Positions 43,962 through 55,969 of a stretch of 64,000 bases of DNA are shown here, piece after piece. The translations under genes and the position numbers were made by a program. The notes below the pieces were generated by a model that was not told where the DNA came from, made no database searches, and was given only the letters and a program-made list of their open reading frames with translations. Location: NCBI GenBank assembly GCA_025449115.1, contig JAHLKC010000069.1:1-64000 (forward strand), given 5' to 3'. Numbering within the stretch: position 1 is the stretch's first letter; the number at the start of each line of letters is the position of its first letter. The stretch is from Chytridium lagenaria. Lineage: Eukaryota; Chytridiomycota; Chytridiomycetes; Chytridiales; Chytridiaceae.

Positions 43962-46050
43962 TCACAACCTACTCTTCCCCATTCCAGCAGGTCTTAAAGG
44001 CTCATAAACTGCACTCCCCAACCCATCTCTCCCCGCCCACCAGCTCCCAAATGCACTCCCACACTCTCAGTCATAACCATCTCCCTCTTCAGCGCCCCCA
44101 AATCCGGTGTCCCCAACAACCTCATATTCATCACCATCTCATCTCTCAACAGATCAATCAACCTCTCAACCCCTTCATCGCCATAAGCGCTCATAGCGTA
44201 AAGCGTGGGTCGACCCAACCCCACACCGGCGGCACCCAATGCAAGAGCTTTGAGGATATCCGACCCCCTTCGAAACCCTCCATCAACGTAGATTTCAAAT
44301 CGCTTGGATGTAGAGTTGACGATAAAGGCAGATCCAACGATACCCTTCGGTCCCATATGCGCAGGAACAAAGGTCACGCCATCCATGTTCCGCAAAGCAT
44401 CAACGACTTCAACGAGCACCTCCAATGCCACTTCTCGCGGTATCCAATTGTCGACCTCCGTGATTTGATACAACAATGCCGTCGCACCCGTGGTTGGACA
44501 GCGAGGATGGCGTCTTGCGAGGTTTGGACGCCTTTGAGGAGGATGGGGAGAGTGGTGATGGAACGGAACCAGGGGATGTCGACCAGGAGAGAGAGGGGTC
44601 AATAAAGGAGGAGATGGCGCGGGCTGCACCGGCGTTGCGGTCAACAGTGGATGGGGATTGGACGTCGGGTGCGGTATCGATGAATTTGACGCGCATGTCT
44701 TTTTCACGACGACCGAGCTAACAATAACAAAAATGAGATTAAAAAAAGTAGGAGAATGGGTTGAAAAAAAATAATAGAGAGAATGATAAAGAGGGAGGGG
44801 CTTATACCTGTGGAGCGTCCACGGTAACAAACAAAGCTTTCACACCTCTCGCTTCAGCCTTTCTCACAATCCGTTCGGTGACGCTCCGATCCGAGTTTGA
44901 CGTAAAGCTGAAACCATTGCACTTGAGAAGGGGATACTTTAGCATCCATCATTTCATCCATAGAGCAAGAAGCGAGGGTGGGCATGAGTTGGATGATGCC
45001 CTTACGACCTGCGCGCGGGTAAGGACGAGTTCACCGTCGGGGTGACCAAGACGGCCGAGAGCGCAGGAGGAGATGTAGATGGGGAGGGTGACGGGGTGTG
45101 CCGGAGCATGGTGGTAGAGGTGTTGATGGACTGAATTTTTAGATTAGTATCAATCAATGCGTCAATGACATTAGTATATCGTTATTGTAGTCTATCAAGT
45201 AATAGTAATATCAATGCTTAACCAGTCGCTGACGCATTCATTAGCGAGGAGATATCGCCTACGGCGGTATTAATGCTAATAATATCTCAAGCATTTCTTC
45301 TTACGGCGATATTAATACCAATAGAAAAAAATCCAATACTGATGCTTTGCCGGTTATAAAGCAGTGGCGAATAGAATAGATAGATAATTACCTTGACATC
45401 CACCATCACTCTCGGCCTCATATAAATCCTATGAAAAGCAGCATGATTCTCCCTCAAAGTAATCTCATCATCCGCGCCACTAGAGTAATAAGCCCAAGCT
45501 TCAGGAGAGAAGAACACGCGAGGCGACGGCTTCAAAGTCGAAAGCGTTAAACATGGCGGAGAGAGGGGGTTTCGACCCAGTTTGGTGCGCAGTGATGGTT
45601 GTAGGAGAAGAAGGGGTGGATGCGGGGGGAGAAGGGAGGAGGGAGGGTTTTGAGGAAGGATCTAGGATACCGAGACATGCTGATGCGGAAGGAGAGAGTC
45701 GAGAATGTCCCTTTGAGTGGAATGTGCGGAATGCAGATGTGCCGTCTCTTCCGGCCTCCCTTCATAATGACCTATATTTTTAATGAATAATGATATTAAA
45801 TAAAGTAACAAATGAATAAATAAATAAATAAATAAATAAACAATAGAATTAATACCTTTGATCCACCTGGATGTTCATTGATGAATAAAGACAGATCATA
45901 GACTTTGTCATGGAGAATAACCCAAAGATCAGAAGGTGATCTTTAATAGAATTAGTAAAGTATATATTAAGTGACTCAACTGATGCCTCTCCACCTCTGC
46001 GTATGTAATGAGACGATGATGATCATGATGCTTCTTTACACCAGCACCAG
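43962..46050 (-). CDS. CYB2: Flavocytochrome b2-type L-lactate dehydrogenase / FMN-dependent 2-hydroxyacid dehydrogenase (frameshifted)
   Basis: Oxidises L-lactate (or a related 2-hydroxyacid) and passes electrons through haem b, typically to cytochrome c in the mitochondrial intermembrane space. The N-terminal cytochrome b5 domain is spread over two exons: [11 protein letters not shown], then [20 protein letters not shown] and EHPGGSK (haem His). Then [30 protein letters not shown] and [20 protein letters not shown] follow. The FMN barrel has [15 protein letters not shown] (catalytic His-Arg), [20 protein letters not shown] and [20 protein letters not shown]. The end is [11 protein letters not shown], with a stop at 43962. 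Several one-base shifts occur (near 45500, 45640, 45700, 44490). The start is unresolved. An intron of about 260 bases lies at 45130-45390. Confidence 0.85.
45815..45840. repeat. AAAT microsatellite in an intron
   Basis: About six AAAT/TAAA units within the intron that follows the haem-binding exon of the flavocytochrome gene. Confidence 0.8.
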
Positions 46051-46782
46051 CACTAGTAGAAGACTTGTTCTTGCTGTATTGTTATTGCTTCATGACTAAG
46101 GAATGAGTAAGAAATGTAGGAATGCAACTATGGGTTAGATTCAGTAGTAAAAAGAGTAGAAAAAAGAGAAATGTGGATGGATGCGGATGTCGATGCATTG
46201 CGAAAAGGAATGTATCGAGTGTGAAATGGATTCTACAAAACCACCTACTTATTATTCGGTGTTGAGTGAGTGAGTAGTGAGTGAATGAGTCGATATTTAT
46301 TTAATGAATGGACACACGAGATCTGATTTCAATTTTAAACTTGTCATCGGTTAATTCTCAGTATCATTACCTTTTCATCACTCACCTCAAAACCACCTCA
46401 AAACAATTACTAGCTAAAAGTTCTTTTTTATTTTCCCAAATAACCAAAAACTAAATCAGGGAAAAGCGAAATAAGATAAAAAACAGCATACCCCACTCCA
46501 CCCCCACATTATTTAGGTAGATGCTTCCAAAAAAAAAAAAAAAATGAAGGAAAAGAACAAAAAAAACTATGATATGTGGATGCCATAAGCTGAAGAGAAA
46601 AGGCGCGACGCGATTCTAAGAATGAAGCGTGAAAAAAAAAAAGAGAAAGGGTAAAGTAACAGGAAACTAGATTGTGGAAATGAAAGAAAAACCGGGAACG
46701 GGGGCTATTACATACATGCGAAAAGAGGAAAAACAAAAAAAGCACAAAAAGAAAACAATGTAGAAACCAAAACACCTAAACC
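46051..46782. other. Intergenic, no gene seen
   Basis: Holds the upstream region of the flavocytochrome gene (repeated GAGTGAGTGAGTAGTGAG near 46265) and an A-rich 3' untranslated-like stretch. No gene was found. Confidence 0.4.
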
Positions 46783-49700
46783 TCAATCCTTCTTCAACTC
46801 CTCCACCTCTTTCCAATCTTTCACCTCCCTCTTCACACACAAATCCACAACCCCAACAAGCACCTCCACAACACCCCTCCTCATCCCTCGTTCCCTCTCC
46901 ATCCCTTTCCTCAACACCTCATTCTCCTCCTCAAGCTCCCTCACCCTCCTCACAAGCATCGCCATCCTCTCTTCACTCTCCATCCTCTCCCTCTCAAACC
47001 TCTCCCCACTCTCCCCAACCTGTGTCCCCAAAATCCTTCACCTCCATCTCCGTCTGTCCACAAAACTCAACCCCACGCGTCTGCGTCTCCCCCCAACCTT
47101 CCCAGCTTGAACCCCACACTGCTCCCAACCCCTTTCAACGCAGCAGCTAACCCCGCCATACCCCCAGGCGGTAAACTATACCGACTGCTCGGCACAAACG
47201 GATATTGTCCACCCGCCATCATCGGACTCCCAGGTGACATGGGCATCGGCACAACAGGCATCGTACAAACCTGAACCCCAACCTCCCTCACATGTTCAAA
47301 GGGCGTGGTCTGCATCTCCCATCCACTGTATCCCCTTTCCTCCCATGCCAGTGACAATGATCACACATTGACGCTGACGCCGAGGATGGCACCGCCGTTG
47401 TCGTCGGTGGAGACGGCGCGGTCGATAATGTCGAGAACGAGAGACCGAGCGATCGATTCAACGTCCTCTTCTTCTTCTTCGGGGGTGTCGGTGAACTCGT
47501 TGTCGGGCGTTGCCGGCGGGGGTGACGATGGAGGAGGTATCCTTTTGGATACGATCTGATTCGGGGGTGGATGTACCCATGGACATGACGTGGAGGTCAT
47601 CGGTGGAGGTGTTTCTTCAATGACTTCAGTGACGTAAACTTTGTAATCGTCCGCGGTTGACGCAACGTCCTCATCAACAACCTTCGCCTCCGTGACAACC
47701 ACGTCTTCAACATCTCCACAACACCCGTATCCACACCCCTCGTTTCCGTAACAACCACGTCTTCGCCAACACCAACATCAACAACTCCAGCAACAACCGT
47801 CGCATCTTCACCAACACTCCTGGACTCCTCACCGCATCCAGTATCAACCACACCCCCGTCCTCCTCTAAAACTTTCACCTCCTCCTCTCCCTCACTCTCC
47901 TCCACAATAACCTCCTCCTCCTCCTCCCCATACAAATACTCCTCATACTCCACAACAAGCACATCATAAATCGTCTGACACCCCATCTCAACACCCTCAC
48001 CCTCAGTCTGCCCACCAAAGCTTTTATACTCTCTCAAAACAGCTCTCTGCACGTCCCCCTCCCCACCAGAACCATCAACGCCTCCTCCGACACTTTCTCC
48101 AAAACGCTGAAACCACCATCAACCTCCATCAACGCTGTCCGCGCGAGCGAAAACTGCGCAGGGAGCGATGAGGACGTTGTGGACGTGTAGGTGAGACACG
48201 CGTTGGGTTTCGTGGTGAACCGGGATGGCGTCACAACCGTTGTACGTTGCACGACGACCGGCGCTACGGCTACAGGTGTGGGAGAGGTGGGCGTGGATAC
48301 TTCGGGTGATGTTGCGATCGTCACAGCGGGTTTTTCAATCGGTTTCTCGATTTTAGGGGACGCTGGTGTCGTTTGGGTGGGTTTCCCGTGGTGTTTTGCG
48401 AGAATCTCGGGAGGGATGACGGGGACAGGAGTGCAACGTATCCTTCACCTGACGTAGCGCCAGCGGCCGAGTCATTAGGTTCATCCTCGTTGCCACCAAA
48501 CCCGCTAAACATGCTTTTAACGAGTCGTTCCATGCTGCTCTGCGATGCAGAGCGGTTACGGTTAGGTGTGTCGTCGATGGGATCTTTAGACGCGGATTCC
48601 TTTGACGCCACTGACGCGTCTGAGGTGTTGCGTGAACGTTTTGGGGGACGGGGTCCGGTGGGTTTGAGTTTGTCCTGGAACGATTAAGAGAGAAGAGACG
48701 GAGAGGACCATCGTCCTTTCGCGTTTTCTTTGGAAGAGGCGAAGATGGTGGGGTTGGTTCAGGGGGTGGTTCAGAGTATTTGAGGAAATCGGCGAGTGAC
48801 ATTTCGTCCTTTTTCTTTTTAGGACGGCCAAAGAGCTCATCGTCCGAGTCTGAGTCGTCGAGTTTTTTTAGGCGCTGATGTGGAGCGGGGGATTGGAGGT
48901 GGTGGCGGGCTGTGAGATCTGGAGTGGAGGAGGTTGGGGTTGGGGGCGTTGTGGAGGGACGGGAGGGGGAGGAGGAGGTTGGGACGGGGGGAAGGGAGGA
49001 GGAGGATTTAAGGACACCTTTGAGGGGTTTTTCTGAGGATGTTGTAGCTGAAATTGATGGAGAGGGTTTAGCGGAACCTGTGTTGGCGCCACCGTTTTTC
49101 AACACTCCACCAGCGTTTGTGGATGCCGACATAACGGAGCGCATGTCATCACCTGGACCCGTGTTTTTAAGAAACTCGGAAAGAGCGTGATCCTCTTTCA
49201 TAGCGACGGTGGCGTCCTTGGCTTGGTATTTTGGGGCGGCGGAGTTTTTGCGGGCACCTGTGACTTCGAGGGTACGGAGACGGTCTGGGGTTGAGGAGAG
49301 TTTGACGGTGGTGCCGGTGGTGAGGAGGGATTCGAAGGCTTGGGCTTTGGAGGCGTCGCGGACGTGAAGGTCGCGGTTGACGTTGTCGGAGCTTTTGGAT
49401 TTCGAGGAAGGGGTGGCGGTGGATCGACGTTCGACGGATGCTGGTGGGGAATGTTAGATAATAAAAAATGTGGCGGGAGAAATTAAAAAAAGGAAAAAGA
49501 AGAGAACAGTGGTGTGCGAGTATAAAGTAAAGAAGTGGTTGGAGCGATAAAGAAAAGAACGTCGTGGTGATGATTTCTTTTAAAAACCTGCCAATACTCA
49601 CATTTATCTTTACCAGGAGGTCCTGGAACCCTTCTCCCCAACGGAGATCCCCCAGCAGCCGCCGCCGCCATCATAGAAGCCGAAGTAGTTCCCTCATAAA

Positions 49701-50731
49701 GATCACCCTGACTCCCTGTCGGCACAAACCCCGCACTGCCAACACTCGTCATCGTATCATTCTCCTCAACAAGAGATCGCGCATTCACAATCTGACCAGA
49801 TTGAGAGGACTTTTTCGTAGGTTGATGATCGTCGTCGCCGGGTTGGGTCACTCGGGCTGGGAGCGGCGTCGGGCGGTTGGGTTCTGGTGTTGGGAGGGCT
49901 TTGCCTGGATGGGGGAGAAGTTTGGGTTCATGTTAGAAAGTATTGGGGGAAATGTTTGTGGATGGTTTACACAATTGCAATGCATTGACAGGACAATGTC
50001 GCCTTTGGCGATAGCAATAATTTTAATGAACTGCCTGCGGCAGTCCCAAAACCCAATGTTAAAGATAAAAATAAAAATTTACCAGTGATCATGGCAGCCG
50101 CAGCGGCAGACCCACTCGATAAAATCCCAATACCGGAAGAAGCCACGACACTCTTTGTCGAATTTCTGGCAGGTGGGACGGGGGTTCCCTCTCTCAAAGT
50201 AGGAGAGGTCGGAGAAAGCGACCTCTCGATACTCCCGCCCCCTGACGCCAGATTAGAAGAGACGCCCGCGTCCCTCGATGCATTATTAACGGTCCGCGAA
50301 AGAGACCCAAATCTCGGAAACTGGATAGACGATCGTGGAGACGTTGTAGCAGAATTTGTAGCAGAGGCGGAGGTGGTGGTGGAGGTGGTAGCTGTTGGTG
50401 TGGTTGGAGCGGCAGGGTTGGAGTAGCTTAGACTTCGAAAGGCTGATGCGATTCCAGAGGGAGAGGCGACACCTGTAGGTGTTGAGGAGGTGGAGGTGGA
50501 GGTTGCGTTGAGGTTTGTGAAGGAGAGGGAGTTGCGGGTGGTGGAATCGTCGCCTATGATGGAGTTGCGGGCGGATCCAGGGAGGGAGAGGGAGAGAAAG
50601 TCATTGTCACGAGGGCTTGAGGTTGTGGATATGGAGTCGAGGCCGGCGAAAATGTCGTCGCTGCCGCCAAAGAGGTCTGAGAAGGATGATGTGGAGGTGG
50701 AGAGCCCGAGACCTCCTCCTGAAGACGACAT
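46783..50731 (-). CDS. Large Ser/Thr/Pro-rich protein with C-terminal coiled coil, unknown function
   Basis: The start at 50731 gives MSSSGGGLGLSTSTSSFSDL, then long Ser/Thr-rich disordered sequence with candidate phospho-sites (RSLSPTSPTL). After an intron near 49905-50090 come QPTKKSSQSGQIVNARSLVE, then NRDLHVRDASKAQAFESLLT, then SLADFLKYSEPPPE and an NLS-like RPKKKKDE. At 47360-48330 lies an acidic part (EEEEEVIVEESEGEEEVKV). The C-terminal coiled coil is MLVRRVRELEEENEVLRKGM, ending at 46783. It needs several introns and some frame changes (near 48600, 48060, 47690, 47050). About 1200 residues in total. A cytoskeletal or signalling scaffold is possible. No enzymatic domain seen. Confidence 0.55.
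49999..50043. repeat. Pair of tiny perfect hairpins in an intron
   Basis: TCGCC-TTT-GGCGA (49999-50011) and CTGCC-TGC-GGCAG (50031-50043), each a 5-bp stem with a 3-base loop, 19 bases apart. Both lie inside one intron of the Ser-rich protein gene. Confidence 0.75.
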
Positions 50732-52896
50732 GAATGGTCCGGAGTGTCCTTGAAGGGTGTGGAAACGGTGGGCAAGGTTGCTGTGAGGATGATCAACGAT
50801 CAGAGAGTCCGAACAGGAGGTGGACAGTGTCCTCTCGTTATGATCAGGAGAGAATCGCCCCTCTTTGCTTTGTCAAGTTAACAATGTAAAAAAGAGAATG
50901 CTTTATGAGCTCTCTTTTCGGTGATCGCGAGATGAGAATCCTTAAAGCGACGTCGCGACTGCCTTGATCGCAAAGTTTAGAGGCCAAAAACAGGTGATTC
51001 TCTCCCCAAATGAAAGCAAGTGAAGCAGCAGCCAACCCCTAATGATCAGGTTGTTACCCTCCTCTTATCTGGGGACGCCCTATGGACTTTCTAGAGACAG
51101 ATTGGAGAGCTCTGTAATAGCCTTTTCCGTCGTCTCCAGCGAGTACGTCAAGGAAAGGTTGGATGAGAGGAAGGGGAAGGAGAGGGGAGGGAGAGGGAGA
51201 GCCGTAGTAAATGTATTTTTGGAGTCTTTTTCCTTTTGGACAATATTTCTTTATTTATGAATTGAAATAAAATCATTCGTTCAGACAGTGGCACAAAGAA
51301 TAGTATTTGTGAAAAGGGAATGCATGGGCCATCCATCCATCCATCCACCCATCCATCAGCATCCAATTAATTAATAATTAATTAATTAATTAATTGAATA
51401 TTAAATATTTTACTCCCTCGTGGGTTATTGATGTATCCAAGAAAAATGGCTCAGAGTCTGTCTGGAATATAACTAAAAGTGAATAAATAAAATAATAATA
51501 TTTTAATAATTAGCGCCACTTGCGGCTCCTCATGCCCTGATTTACATATTAAAATTTTATTAAAATAAATACAAGAGCTTCTAGAAGAGTAGTACACAAT
51601 GAATAGAATAGTAAAATATCCCATTTGCAATTTTGCATATCTCCCTGAATTTTATTCTCCCAATATTCTACCACATCAAAGTAAATCTGTTAACTCTGGT
51701 GTATCTACCTTTATTATGCTCTAAACACACTCCCCTCTAACGTCTCTCTGCTAGCTTCTTTTTTTAAAAAAAATATATCAGTTCTCCATCATTCATGTAG
51801 GATGTGCTAGAAAGCTTAGTAGGCATGAAAATATGTACAGCTGCTCCTCCCTTTCGCATTCGCTTTCCTAAGTTTCCCACATGATCTGGTAACGTTACGA
51901 AAATAGGTACCGCTTAAAACAATGGTTTATTGTGATGGTATTCTTTGATATGGAAAGCTCAGCGAATATGCAAATGTTAGACTTGAGATTTCTAAACTTG
52001 CATCCCCAACCCTCTGCTTTTGTACTCGCCTCCGATCTCCCAATACGAACTCCATAGCATCATCACGGCAATGGGTTGATTCAACACCCCTGCGCTTATA
52101 GGTGTGGCAATTAAAGGAGGTACCATCAATCCGAATCCTCCTTGATCAGCGCAGAGATGCCGGTTCTACGTCCGCCGTTACCTTTTTCACCTAAGCTCGT
52201 TTACGCGTCCATACTCACACCTTGTTTCACGTACGAGGTAAAATAGCGTCCAGGAGTCCGTACAGACATACGTTAAGTGTGTCGAGGTTGAAGCCTCATT
52301 AGCTTCAGCACTCTTGCTCCCAAACCGAAAAGTCCGAGTTTCTTTCAGAGCAGCGAATCGAGGACAACCTTTAATTGATATTCAAATTGCGTCCGAAGGC
52401 AGTTCGAGACGCCATTCATCCTTACGAGGAAGACGGCGGCGCGAGCAGCCGACTTTGAGTCAAACATCGGAAATCTGGCCGTCAGAGTACTCCATACTCG
52501 AAACAAACAATTCCTTAATCACCAGGCCGCAATGAAAATGCCAAAACTATTATAGGACACGACTTAAATATATATCCAGGCAGTATATACGGGAATGGGC
52601 AGCACGCGCCTCAACTTCAAATTCATTTAGCAAATATACATAATCAAACCCCCCATCTGCAACAATAAAAAAAGTGGAAGAACGGAAACACTCAGTTTCC
52701 AAATTTACATAAACAACACAAAAAGTAAAGAAAAAGAAAAAAGCGAGAAGGGATATAGGCTTTAAAAATGACCATGATGCACATAACAGACGCAAAACCA
52801 GTGGTCATGGGCGAAAAACAAAAGAGGGGAAAGAGTCAACAGTAATAAACATTCTTCAATATCCCCCCATTCTTAAATACCAAGCATCGATATAAC
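50732..52896. other. 2.2 kb intergenic region, no gene supported
   Basis: It contains an ATCC tetranucleotide run (about 51331-51360), a TTAA palindromic run (about 51366-51395) and AT-rich DNA to 51650. At 52314-52535 there is a short Arg-rich open frame on the plus strand without other support. Confidence 0.45.
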
Positions 52897-53526
52897 TCAG
52901 TCCAAATCCATCATATCACCCCCCTCCTCCTCCTCCTGCGAAATCTCTACAATCCTATCCCCAGCATCCACAACCCCTCGATCCTCCTCCTCCTCCTTCC
53001 CAACATCCCACCTCCCTTCCGGCCTCCAAAGCACAATCTGACCCCTCCCATCCGGGTAAGCCCCACAAGGCAACCCAGACCTCAATCCCACCCCCTCCAA
53101 AGACCTTCTCAAAGCATCCACCACCACAAACCCCTCCCCATTCCCCCCCAATTCATCTCCCACCCCATTCCACTCCTCCCTCTTCCCAACCCGAATCACC
53201 GCCCCACTTTTCGCATCCAATTCAACAGGATGCAAGTCAAGTGTGATATCCACCACTTCTTCTCGGACTCGTTTTCGTGTACAGTCATCGTCAGAGTCTG
53301 ACTCGCGTTTACGACGGATAGGTCGGATGGGGTCGGGTTGCGGGGGTTGTTCGAAAAATTCAGAGATGCCTCGATGTCGCTTTGCGCTGGTTTCGTCTCC
53401 CCACAGAGATTCGGTGTCGTATCGTCGTTTTCGCGGGGATGGAGTGGTGGAGTAATGAGGGTGATGGGAAAGAGGGGATGTTGGGAGTTGATGCCAATGC
53501 GATGGCGACACAGCGGGGGAGGACAT
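52897..53526 (-). CDS. Small charged, probably nuclear protein, single exon, unknown function
   Basis: An intact 209-residue frame from the ATG at 53526 to a stop at 52897. The N-terminus is Ser/Pro/His-rich with a basic patch (SPRKRRYDTESLWGDE) and RRKRESDSDDDCTRKRVREE, a likely bipartite nuclear signal. A folded-looking centre follows (VVDITLDLHPVELDAKSGAV), then FVVVDALRRSLEGVGLRSGL and a Gly/Pro loop with QIVLWRPEGRW. The end is very acidic (ISQEEEEGGDMMDLD). The size and charge pattern suit a nuclear or transcription-linked protein. Family not recognised. A GT microsatellite lies just upstream at about 53551-53566. Confidence 0.7.
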   Translation of the reverse strand: MSSPAVSPSHWHQLPTSPLSHHPHYSTTPSPRKRRYDTESLWGDETSAKRHRGISEFFEQPPQPDPIRPIRRKRESDSDDDCTRKRVREEVVDITLDLHPVELDAKSGAVIRVGKREEWNGVGDELGGNGEGFVVVDALRRSLEGVGLRSGLPCGAYPDGRGQIVLWRPEGRWDVGKEEEEDRGVVDAGDRIVEISQEEEEGGDMMDLD

Positions 53527-53768
53527 GAAGGAATGTAGTGTTGGGGGATGTGTGTGTGTGTGTGTGTATGTATGCTGACTGACTGGTATTGTATGTTTCT
53601 AATGCGCAATAATAATAATATTGTGTAATGGCAGTATTGCTCAAGTGGTGAACACACACTCTGAGTGTAATAAAGAAGGGAGTGACTGCTTGGGATATAT
53701 ATGACTCCTAGTGGCTCAGATGGAGAAGCAGATGGAAACTGCCAGAACAAAAACTTTTGAATTTTTAA

Positions 53769-53770
<2 letters not shown>

Positions 53771-53802
<32 letters not shown>
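53771..53802. repeat. 32-base T homopolymer
   Basis: An uninterrupted T run upstream of the 209-residue gene, the longest homopolymer in the window. Its assembled length is doubtful. Confidence 0.9.
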
Positions 53803-53803
<1 letters not shown>

Positions 53804-54225
53804 TTGCTTGACACTTTAAAGTTGTGAAACTTCTTAAACGTAAAGGAATCAAAGTTTAATGTCAACTTTCCCTATTAAAAAACAAGCACATCACCCTCCT
53901 TTTCCCTCTCATAAACCCCATCGCCGTCATTCATAATTCAACGCATCATCCACCTAAACTTCTACATCCAAGAAATATCACCTCAAACTAACAGCAATCA
54001 CAAGGCCTCAAAAGAAAAAAAGGGGGGGAAAAAAAGAAAAGAAATAATGAAAACATCAAACTCGTATAATGGAAGAGGCGGGAGGAGGGGTTTTGATAAA
54101 CAAAAAGGGGGGGATGAGGTCGAGGAGACAGAACGGGAAGAAGAAGAAAAGGAACAAAATGCCATAACGAATGGCAACAAAAAAAAAAAAACTGGACCAA
54201 AGATTTCAGGTTTCAGATATTGTCA
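53803..54225. other. Intergenic, no gene seen
   Basis: A-rich on the plus strand; holds the 3' untranslated region of STRAP on the minus strand. Confidence 0.4.
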
Positions 54226-55969
54226 TCAAGCTTGAGGTTGCCTGAAAAAGTGATAAAAAAAAAAACGAACCATAAAAGTCAGCTCTCAATAAACTTGAAA
54301 TTTTAAACCAAAAAAATAGGATAAAAAAGTCTCATGCACTCACCATAACCCATATGCTGTCCCGGGATACGTTTGCCACAATCTGCATATATAAACATAA
54401 GTTTCTTCACAACCCTCCAAACATTGAAACCACAAAACAAATCAAAAAAAAAAAAGCCCTACCGAACAGTCCCATCCTCAGAGCCTGTCGCATAAAGCAA
54501 CCCATCAGGACTATAACTCACACAATGAATTGGTCCATGATGTCCCTTATACACTGCAACCCCAACATCACAGTTAGTCATACATGTCACTTTCAAACAA
54601 AACACCAAAACTTAAAGAGAAAATATGAAGGAAGAAAAGGAAAAAAGAAACCGTCTAGATCTCTTTCAAAAAATGACAACCATAAAGAAGCGGAAAACTC
54701 AAGGAAAAAAAAAGAGAAAAAAAAAAAAAAAAAAGAAAAAAAAATACCAACCCTCAGTCTCAGCACCAGTCGCAAAATCATGCACGCGCACCCAAAGATC
54801 CGAAGCCCCTCCAACCACAAACCGAGTTCCATTCGGATGCAGCGAAGCGCTCGACACATCAATCTTGGTATCAAAAGACTTGACAAGTGCAGCACTACAC
54901 ACATTATACATTCAGCAAATTAACATAAAAAAAACCACCCCCCCCTGCGGACATGCCTTACAAAACAAAACCAGAAATGAAAAACTCACCTAACAGCATC
55001 GTAAAAGTGCACCCTTTTACCTTCCGTACAGATAATATACTTACGGTCCCACGAGAACCGAAGACTTGTAAGCTCGCTATTAAACGTCCGCGTATTGACT
55101 TGCTTCGACTCTCTCAAATCCCACACCCTAAGCTCCTTCCCATCTCCATTAAACACAAGCCTAAACACCCCCCAAAAAAAAATAAATCAACATTTTACAA
55201 AACAAGGAAAAAGTCACCAGGGTACAAACATGAAAAACGCGAACCCGGAAAAAAAGAAAACAACAAAAATCCAACCCACCCATGAACCGAATCCAATAAA
55301 GCCGTCTTCACCCCATTCGCATTCCCCTCCAAAGTCCTAATAGGCGTCGTCTGCGGATTCCCCTGCAAATCAAACACCCTCACCTTCTTCTCCATCCCCG
55401 CTGTAAGCACATACCGTCCATCATCAGATACATCCACAACCCTCACAACATGCGAGTGATCAAAAGTCACCACAGCCGTACCAGATAAATTATCCCAAAC
55501 TTTAGCTAAAAAAAAAAAAAAGTCAGCACAAAAACCCCGGCGGTAACAATTACCTGTGAAATCACCTGATCCCGTCACGGACAGGGCAGCATCGCGCGTC
55601 AGTTTAGCACTCCACACAGCCCCTTTATGCCCTACACACACAAACCATTAAAAAAAAAACACCTCAATCTACAACAAACCCTCCTACCTTGAAAACTCCC
55701 AACCCAATCTCCCGTACTCCCCTTCCTCAAAATGGGTATAGAATCTACACAAAAACATTTAAAAAAAAACACTACACAAAGAAGGGGGATTCACCTTTAC
55801 AAGCCGACACAAAAAAAAAATCCCCAGTATGCGTGAAGGACGAAAAGCATAAATCTACCACAGGTCTTGTATGGCCGATACAAGTCAATGGAATCTGACG
55901 CGTGGATCCAGAACTCTCGGTCGAGGCTGTTGCGCCAACACCAGGGGCTCCCCAGCCGTTGGATGACAT
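54226..55969 (-). CDS. STRAP: Serine-threonine kinase receptor-associated protein (STRAP / UNRIP), WD40, intact
   Basis: A seven-bladed WD40 adaptor. In animals it joins the SMN complex for snRNP assembly and modulates TGF-beta receptors. The start at 55969 is followed by [20 protein letters not shown]. Exons then carry [100 protein letters not shown] and [20 protein letters not shown]. The last parts are [13 protein letters not shown] and a tiny final exon (QPQA) ending in the TGA at 54226-54228. Eight or so exons join in frame with GT-AG introns, several carrying long T-runs on the coding strand. About 330 residues, normal for the family. Confidence 0.93.

Noticed and set aside
52314..52535. 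Arg-rich 73-codon plus-strand frame
   Set aside because: Short, isolated, no upstream promoter or domain evidence.
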